Below are positions 59,336 through 64,000 of a DNA stretch of 64,000 bases, one piece after another. The stretch is taken from assembly GCA_965229115.1 (NCBI GenBank), contig CBDDIR010000003.1, forward strand, positions 4,216,001-4,280,000, given 5' to 3'. The stretch is from UBA7672 sp965229115. Its GTDB lineage: Bacteria; Pseudomonadota; Alphaproteobacteria; Caulobacterales; Hyphomonadaceae. The stretch's first letter is position 1. Every line of letters starts with the position of its first letter. A model generated the notes under the pieces. The model was not told where the DNA came from, did no database searches, and saw only the letters and a list, made by a program, of their open reading frames with translations. The position numbers were made by a program, and so were the translations under genes.

Positions 59336-60939
59336 GCGTCGAGAACCGACCGGACAATCCGCGCCATCTGGGTCCGTGTGGCTGGCTTGGGCAGGAACGG
59401 CCGTGTTTGCAGTGAGCCGCTGGCCGCCATGCGCGGCGAGTAGCCCGAGGTCAGGATCAGCTTGATCCGCGGCGCCAGCTTCTCGATCTCGTCGGCCACC
59501 GCATGCCCATCCATCCCGCCCGGCATCACGATATCGATCAGCGCCAGCCTGATATTGCCGCCCTCGCGAACAACCTGCAGTGCGCTTGGCCCATCCACGG
59601 CAATCCGCACGCGGTAGCCAAGGCTCTCTAGCCGCGAGACCGTGATCTGCCGCACATCTGGATCATCCTCGACCACCAGTATCGTCTCGCCATGGCCGGC
59701 AGGTGTCGAGATATCCTGCGCATCGCGTTCCATCGCCGGGTCCGACGCAATGCGCGGGAAGAACAGGCTTACGCGCGTGCCACGGCCGACTTCGCTGTAG
59801 AGGCGCGCATGGCCGCCGATCTGCTTCATGAACCCATAGACCATGCTGAGCCCCAGCCCGGTCCCTGAGCCGACATCCTTGGTCGTGAAGAATGGCTCGA
59901 TCGCCCGCGCCCGGACCTCTGGCGTCATGCCCGAACCATTGTCGGAAATCGAGACGCGCGTGTACTCGCCCGGTGGCGTCTCTTCCTCGTCGCGAGCTGG
60001 TCCGTCGATCGAGACGTGCTCTGCCTCGATCAACAGCCGTCCACCGGACGGCATTGCATCACGCCCGTTCACGGCAAGATTCAGGATCGCTGTCTCGAAC
60101 TGGTCGATATCGGTGTTGACCTGTCCCGCCTCCGGGGCGAGGTGCATCTCCACCGTCACCGTCTGGCCGATGGCGCGCTGGAGCATGTCCTCCATATCTT
60201 CCAGCGCTCTGTTGATGTCGATCACCTGCTGGTTCAGCGGCTGCTTGCGTGCAAAGGCGAGCAACCGCTGCGTGATCCGCGCCGCGCGAGCTGCAGCCTC
60301 CTGCGCCCGCGCCACTGCGCGCCGGCCCGCCGGGGGCAGGTCGCCCGCCGCGATCATCTCCAGGTTGCCGCCGATGACATTGAGGATGTTATTGAAGTCG
60401 TGCGCGATGCCGCCCGAGAGTTGCCCGATCGCGTCTAACTTCTGATGGTGCAGGATCGTTTCCTCGGCGCGCTTCTTCTCCGTCAGATCATAGATGATGC
60501 CGACGAAAATCCCCTGATCACCCGTCTTTGCCTGACCGACCGAGAGATACATCGGGAAGATCGCGCCGTCCGATTTCAGCCCTTGCAGCTCGCGTCCGAT
60601 GCCTATGATACGCTTCACGCCTGTCTCGCGATGTCGCGTCAGATAAGCATCGTGATGCTCGCGAAAAGGAGAGGGCATCAGCATCTTCACGTTCTGCCCA
60701 ATCAGTTGCTCGCGCTTGTATTTGAACAACACGGTACAGGCGGGATTTACGTAGTGAATGATGCCGGCCTCATCGATGACGATCAGCCCGTCGACCATCG
60801 TCTCCGGCACGACAAGAAAACGATTGTCCCCGATGAGATCTTTCAAGGTGGCGCCCGGCAACTGGAAGGCGCCATGCAGCACACCCGATGCGCCCGTGTC
60901 TACAATTGGTGGAGCCATTCGTGCAGTCCGCGCCTTCAT
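59332..60939 (-). CDS. fixL: Hybrid FixL-like haem-PAS oxygen-sensor histidine kinase
   Basis: This is a 535-residue soluble kinase. The PAS domain (about residues 45-155) closely follows FixL: DGLIVIDEAGIIHYVNPA, GQNVKMLMPSPFREHHDAYL, RIIGIGRELQGLKSDG and FPMYLSVG. His96 matches the proximal haem ligand of FixL and Arg116, exactly 20 residues on, the distal Arg. HisKA (GGIAHDFNN, His180), HATPase (DNGSGM, GTGLGLSMVYG) and a C-terminal receiver (VVEDDPDV, LIDIVMPGGMDG) follow. Oxygen binding should switch the kinase off. The start may be ATG 60939 or 60918; neither has a clear ribosome site. It is convergent with the OmpR-type regulator. Confidence 0.87.
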   Translation of the reverse strand: MKARTARMAPPIVDTGASGVLHGAFQLPGATLKDLIGDNRFLVVPETMVDGLIVIDEAGIIHYVNPACTVLFKYKREQLIGQNVKMLMPSPFREHHDAYLTRHRETGVKRIIGIGRELQGLKSDGAIFPMYLSVGQAKTGDQGIFVGIIYDLTEKKRAEETILHHQKLDAIGQLSGGIAHDFNNILNVIGGNLEMIAAGDLPPAGRRAVARAQEAAARAARITQRLLAFARKQPLNQQVIDINRALEDMEDMLQRAIGQTVTVEMHLAPEAGQVNTDIDQFETAILNLAVNGRDAMPSGGRLLIEAEHVSIDGPARDEEETPPGEYTRVSISDNGSGMTPEVRARAIEPFFTTKDVGSGTGLGLSMVYGFMKQIGGHARLYSEVGRGTRVSLFFPRIASDPAMERDAQDISTPAGHGETILVVEDDPDVRQITVSRLESLGYRVRIAVDGPSALQVVREGGNIRLALIDIVMPGGMDGHAVADEIEKLAPRIKLILTSGYSPRMAASGSLQTRPFLPKPATRTQMARIVRSVLDA

Positions 60940-61003
60940 TCACGATTCGGGCAGACGCCCCGGTAGCTTGCAACCACTGAAATACATCGCCGTCGCACCG
61001 CAT

Positions 61004-61017
61004 TTGACGTGGATCAG
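61004..61017. promoter_or_regulatory. Near-consensus FixK box
   Basis: TTGACGTGGATCAG differs from TTGA-N6-TCAA only in the last base. It lies 51 bases before the lipoprotein start at 61069 and 65 bases before the fixL start at 60939, so it could control either or both. Confidence 0.5.
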
Positions 61018-61068
61018 ACGCCCCATCCTGCAATGAGCGTAGACCGTTTGGACAAAGGAGAAACATCC

Positions 61069-61347
61069 ATGTCCCAAGCGGATCGCATTCGTGCGAAATC
61101 CTGCCTCCTGCTGGCCGCACAGCTCATACTTGTCGCCTGCGCGGCGCCCACTGCGGCTGACGACCAGGCAGGTCTTCATCAGGCTACACTTGAGGCCCTC
61201 CCCGGCGCCGATGCCACGGCGATCCAGATTTCGGACGCTGTTCGTTTACCGTCGAAATGGACGTGGAAAGTCAGTGCCGCCGGCAAGGCCTACATCTGTG
61301 ATGCCGACGACCGGATGCGTCTCCCGCAATGCACACCCGCCACATGA
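61069..61347 (+). CDS. Small lipoprotein next to fixL
   Basis: This 92-residue protein has a signal segment with lipobox (LLAAQLILVAC; Cys at about residue 23) and a short mature part with two further Cys (AYICDADDRMRLPQC). AAGGAG lies before ATG 61069. The family is not recognised. A FixK-like box upstream suggests that it is made at low oxygen. The downstream 33-residue membrane peptide may be cotranscribed. Confidence 0.65.
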   Translation: MSQADRIRAKSCLLLAAQLILVACAAPTAADDQAGLHQATLEALPGADATAIQISDAVRLPSKWTWKVSAAGKAYICDADDRMRLPQCTPAT

Positions 61348-61371
61348 TCTACCATCACAAGGAATCCAGCC

Positions 61372-61473
61372 ATGAACCTCGAGCCGTATTTCGTCCCAGG
61401 CGTCATCACCGTCATGACCGTTTTCCTAGGCGTCATGGCATGCGTCGCTTTCTACGCACGCGGGCCTCGGTGA
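61372..61473 (+). CDS. 33-residue single-helix membrane peptide
   Basis: The frame MNLEPYFVPGVITVMTVFLG...CVAFYARGPR-stop has one hydrophobic helix and a positively charged end, as expected for an inner-membrane small protein. AAGGA lies 8 bases before the start. It begins 24 bases after the lipoprotein stop. It resembles in size small oxidase subunits such as CydX or CcoQ, but no homology is claimed. Confidence 0.5.
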   Translation: MNLEPYFVPGVITVMTVFLGVMACVAFYARGPR

Positions 61474-61555
61474 GTTAGCTCGGGCGAGCAACGCAGCCAT
61501 CTGAAGTTTGGGCGCATGTCCCACCCATTTTCCGTGAGACATCTCTAGTGGCTTA

Positions 61556-61840
61556 TCACCGCTTGATCGCCATCGCAGCAATCTGCACTCTAGTGAAGTA
61601 ACGGTCGCCGTCTGACAAAAAGTAATGATGGCGCCGTGCCCATTCAGCCGCAGATTCAATCGCAAGGTCACCGGGCGGATACGCACACTTCCAGCTCGAT
61701 GCGCCCGCGTAACCGAGACGTATCAGCAGTAGACCTGTACCATTAGCATTCGCTTCGGCTACCCCAACTGCAAGAACCCGAGACAGGCTCTCGGCCTCCT
61801 CGTTTGTCAAAGGTGCGCCATGCGAGCTCAGCGGACTCAT
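61556..61840 (-). CDS. Unknown small protein
   Basis: This 94-residue soluble protein includes the helix NEEAESLSRVLAVGVAEANANGTGLLLIRLGYAG and a second part SAAEWARRHHYFLSDGDRYFTRVQIAAMAIKR. No family is recognised. ATG 61840 has no clear ribosome site; the frame is open further to 61981. Base composition is more A/T-rich than in the core genes. The amino-acid pattern looks like real protein, but expression is unsure. Confidence 0.45.
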   Translation of the reverse strand: MSPLSSHGAPLTNEEAESLSRVLAVGVAEANANGTGLLLIRLGYAGASSWKCAYPPGDLAIESAAEWARRHHYFLSDGDRYFTRVQIAAMAIKR

Positions 61841-62355
61841 TATTTTGCTACGCGACGGCCGATCGTCCGGATCAGTTCCCGGGCGGCAAAGGTTGAAACC
61901 ATCCAATATCGCATCCGGCTGTGAAGCTGGCGCGGCCCAAATAATGCAATACGGAATGCGGCGCGTCCTCCCACCCCCCACCGCGGAGGCCGCCCTGGAG
62001 GGGCGCTTGGCAACGAGCGCCCCTTTTCAGGTAGGCCTCCTGCCGTGCCGCAGCTTAGCGGCAGGGCGTGTGCGCGCCAGCCGCTGTGGAAGCGCGTCCG
62101 ACGTGGCGTCATCCTGAAAAACCTATCCTGTGGCTTTATCGGGCAACATCCCGCCGGCACAATTGATCTCGATGGAGATGCTTGTCGTCGGAAGAATGCA
62201 ACAATGCATCTTCCTTCATATTTGAGGGCGCGCTTTCATCACCTGAAATCCCAGATAATGCCGGCAGGGAGCGGAGCTATTGTAATGCGTATCCGTACGG
62301 GTGCATCCGACTGGGAAAGAGAAAGAGGGGATTAGAATTACTGTCCACCGGACAA
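61841..62355. other. Non-coding stretch with a long stem-loop
   Basis: About 515 bases without a supported gene. A plus frame at 62045-62335 has no ribosome site or family sequence. The stretch contains the long stem-loop at 61985-62040 and a smaller CCTGCCG/CGGCAGG inverted repeat just after it (62038-62064). Confidence 0.4.
61985..62040 (+). repeat. Long three-tier stem-loop, possible terminator
   Basis: Nested arms GGAGGCC/GGCCTCC, CCTG/CAGG and AGGGGCGCT/AGCGCCCCT surround an 8-base loop, giving about 20 base pairs. The inner hairpin is followed by TTTTC on the plus strand, so it could end a plus-strand transcript. The nearest plus gene ends at 61473. Confidence 0.6.
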
Positions 62356-62664
62356 TTAGCGATACGGTCCCGCATCCTGCGCATCGCTTGGTGGATCAAT
62401 CCGGGCCAGCTCTTGGTCAAGTGCAGCCACAACGGCTTGGGAATGGTCGGCATCGTCATCAAAGATATAGAAAATCCCATCATGCGAGAAACCTTTGCTT
62501 CCCAGCATTGCTGCAGCGCGCATGTCGATTGGAAGAGTGTCAACAAAAGTCTTGTGGATCTGTCTTCCAAGGCGAACGGTTATCTGACCGCTCGCGTTTA
62601 GGCGACGATCTATCAGGAAGCGCTCTATTCGCCTGTACAGAGTGGGCATTACGTAGATATCCAA
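62356..62664 (-). CDS. Unknown protein, 102 residues
   Basis: This soluble protein reads MDIYVMPTLYRRIERFLIDRR, then a beta-rich ITVRLGRQIHKTFVDTLPIDMRAAAMLG and an acidic end FYIFDDDADHSQAVVAALDQELARI. No family is recognised. It lies in an A/T-richer region with other orphan genes. An overlapping plus frame (62182-62601) is less convincing because its composition is irregular. The start has no strong ribosome site. Confidence 0.45.
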   Translation of the reverse strand: MDIYVMPTLYRRIERFLIDRRLNASGQITVRLGRQIHKTFVDTLPIDMRAAAMLGSKGFSHDGIFYIFDDDADHSQAVVAALDQELARIDPPSDAQDAGPYR

Positions 62665-62832
62665 CTTGCCCGCAGAATAACACTACTGACTGTGTGTCTT
62701 CAACCACGTATGATAACTCGTTCCTTGGCAGCGGGGGTGGCGTCGGCTTGGCTAAAAGCCGACGGCATGCCGCGCCATGTCTCGACTCAAGGTTGAGGAC
62801 GGCGCCGTCGTGCTCGTGCACCGGCGGATTTC

Positions 62833-63195
62833 TTGCCTGACAGTCTCGCTGCGTTCGTCCCGACCACATGCTGGGACGCAACGGTCGGGACATTTCAGCT
62901 GTTCTTCATCGAAGCAGGGGAAGGCGACACAACCTCCACGGCGGGCTACGTGGAAGATCGCATCGGCATTTCGGTTCTGGCTATCGATGCGGCGCTCGCA
63001 ATAGAAATATGTCATCGCCGTTTTCAGCGCGCGGTATCAGGTGGATCAGAATGGCGGGATGCCTTTATCAAGGGCCTGGACCCCATCGCCATCGAACTGA
63101 TCGAAGACAGCACTTCGCAGCCGAAAATTACAACTGAGCGTAGCCTTTTGCCCCAGCGTGAATATCTTCTCTCCACGGACGCGAGCGTCTTTTGA
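62833..63195 (+). CDS. Unknown protein with TTG start, possibly 5'-disrupted
   Basis: This 120-residue frame reads PTTCWDATVGTFQLFFIE, then DRIGISVLAIDAALAIEICHRRF and DAFIKGLDPIAIELIEDS; it looks like a real alpha/beta protein but no family is recognised. The only start in frame is TTG 62833 with no good ribosome site. A frame directly upstream, starting with ATG 62777 (MSRLKVEDGAVVLVHRR), overlaps in another phase, so a one-base frameshift may have split one gene. Alternatively the TTG is used. Confidence 0.45.
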   Translation: MPDSLAAFVPTTCWDATVGTFQLFFIEAGEGDTTSTAGYVEDRIGISVLAIDAALAIEICHRRFQRAVSGGSEWRDAFIKGLDPIAIELIEDSTSQPKITTERSLLPQREYLLSTDASVF

Positions 63196-63314
63196 GGCTG
63201 TGCTCTGACTGAAGGTGAGCTCGTAAGCCGTCCCTCCGACCCGCCCGTGTAACAAGTGCAGCTGACGAACGTGTCGCCAGGCGCGCCCTCAACTTCATCG
63301 AGCAGAACGAACGC

Positions 63315-63767
63315 TTAATTCTTGAACGACTTCAGACTCTGAAGTGTCGTCTCGACCCGGATCAAAAGGGTTTGAAGGTAATTCTTCATATGAGACGACA
63401 AGGAGAGCTCTTCTATTGAGCTGACGATCCTACGGCACAAATAGTCTTCGCTTTGCAGAACCTCCAACAGGACTGCCGCGTCGTCTTTGGAGGCGTGCAG
63501 ACGCTCAAACGCATTGCGCGCTGTTCCAAGTCGCGTGGCCTGATCGATGAGAGACATATCGCTCAGCCACATTTTTGCGGTCACGTTCTGCAGCAGGCGA
63601 GCGCGATCATCTTTGGCATCCTGTACGGCCTTCTTCAGGGCGGGCGCTGCGATCTGGCCCGCTGCTGTGCCGTAAAGCGCAACTTGATCGACAAGTTTGT
63701 GCGCTAGGTCCGCCAATACTTCCGCATCGATTTTCGGCGTTTCTTCCGTCAAATGTATCTCCTGCAT
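63315..63767 (-). CDS. Unknown helical protein, 150 residues
   Basis: This soluble, mostly helical protein reads DAEVLADLAHKLVDQVALYG, then ALKKAVQDAKDDRARLLQNVTAKMWLSD, AFERLHASKDDAAVLLEVLQSEDYLCRRI and MKNYLQTLLIRVETTLQSLKSF. It recalls small phasin-like or four-helix proteins but no family is assigned. ATG 63767 lacks a ribosome site. It is divergent from the small genes at the right edge. Confidence 0.55.
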   Translation of the reverse strand: MQEIHLTEETPKIDAEVLADLAHKLVDQVALYGTAAGQIAAPALKKAVQDAKDDRARLLQNVTAKMWLSDMSLIDQATRLGTARNAFERLHASKDDAAVLLEVLQSEDYLCRRIVSSIEELSLSSHMKNYLQTLLIRVETTLQSLKSFKN

Positions 63768-63877
63768 GCGTGTGACGAACGCACGCGCTTGCCGATCGTT
63801 GCTGCAGGAAGATGTTGGGAAAACGAGGCCGTCATCGAGCAGTGCTTGACGCGCGTGCAGCGATAAGGAGCGAGCGT

Positions 63878-63949
63878 ATGTCCTATTTCAATATGCCCGC
63901 TGCAATGGAGAGATCGAGCTACGCTCTGTGGATGGTTGCGGGAGGTTAG
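63878..63949 (+). CDS. 23-residue small ORF with strong ribosome site
   Basis: The frame MSYFNMPAAMERSSYALWMV ends AGG-stop at 63949. AAGGAG lies 8 bases before the ATG. The stop is directly followed by the next start (ATG 63950), so the two are translationally coupled. It may be a leader peptide or a small protein. Confidence 0.4.
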   Translation: MSYFNMPAAMERSSYALWMVAGG

Positions 63950-64000
63950 ATGATCAAGCATCAAGAGATACGCCTGATATGGGAACGATACGGGAGTGAG
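63950..64000 (+). CDS. Start of a gene cut by the right edge
   Basis: ATG 63950 follows GGAGG by 4 bases and is adjacent to the stop of the small ORF. The 17 visible codons read MIKHQEIRLIWERYGSE and continue beyond the window. Too short to assign. Confidence 0.5.
   Translation, partial: MIKHQEIRLIWERYGSE

Noticed and set aside
62182..62601. 139-residue plus-strand frame
   Set aside because: Overlaps the more protein-like minus-strand frame at 62356-62664 and lacks a ribosome site.

Overview
The window is high-GC DNA from an alphaproteobacterium, most likely of the Caulobacterales/Hyphomonadaceae group. The evidence is the set of lineage-typical genes: a DUF1013/TrcR cell-cycle regulator, a ZauP-ZapA pair, DUF1192, DUF1465, DUF2336 and DUF465 proteins, RcnB-like periplasmic proteins, and a large TonB-dependent receptor. 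Assignments come from reading motifs and gene order; no database was searched.

Layout. Positions 1-9.9 kb hold the end of an S9 prolyl oligopeptidase, a divergent dehydrogenase/monooxygenase pair around a perfect palindrome, and two hybrid histidine kinases (multi-PAS and MHYT type) with two RcnB-like genes. Positions 10.3-15 kb hold a MacAB efflux pair, a lipoprotein and a small monooxygenase. Positions 15-26 kb hold a TonB-dependent receptor, two DUF465 genes, TrcR, a glycosyltransferase, a structured non-coding element at about 21.4-21.84 kb, a quinone oxidoreductase, DUF1192/DUF1465 genes, a TIR-TM-TPR protein and rpmE. Positions 26-33 kb are housekeeping and small metabolic genes (ABC exporter, methyltransferase, two inositol monophosphatase-family enzymes, thiE). 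Positions 33-42 kb are a sugar-phosphate cluster on the minus strand (tkt, gap, an unknown gene, pgk, then fda further on), interrupted by an SDR and an odd coiled-coil membrane protein. zauP-zapA diverge from tkt. Positions 42.6-43.4 kb are packed with intergenic palindromic repeats.

Positions 46.6-61.5 kb form the most coherent functional block, a low-oxygen respiration island. An IS3-family element with a GGGAAAC -1 frameshift site marks its left edge. Next come a FixK-type regulator, hemN and a small membrane protein on the minus strand, then a FixK box, then the full ccoNOQPGHIS set for cbb3 oxidase and its assembly. The block ends with an OmpR-type response regulator facing a hybrid FixL whose PAS domain keeps the haem-ligating His and the Arg 20 residues later. 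A second near-consensus FixK box precedes a small lipoprotein and a 33-residue membrane peptide. The likely logic is that oxygen is sensed by haem PAS, the phosphate passes to the OmpR-type regulator, that regulator activates fixK, and FixK switches on ccoN and hemN. This resembles the hFixL-FxkR variant known in rhizobia rather than classical FixLJ.

The last 2.5 kb hold unrecognised small genes, a long stem-loop, and two tightly coupled starts at the right edge.
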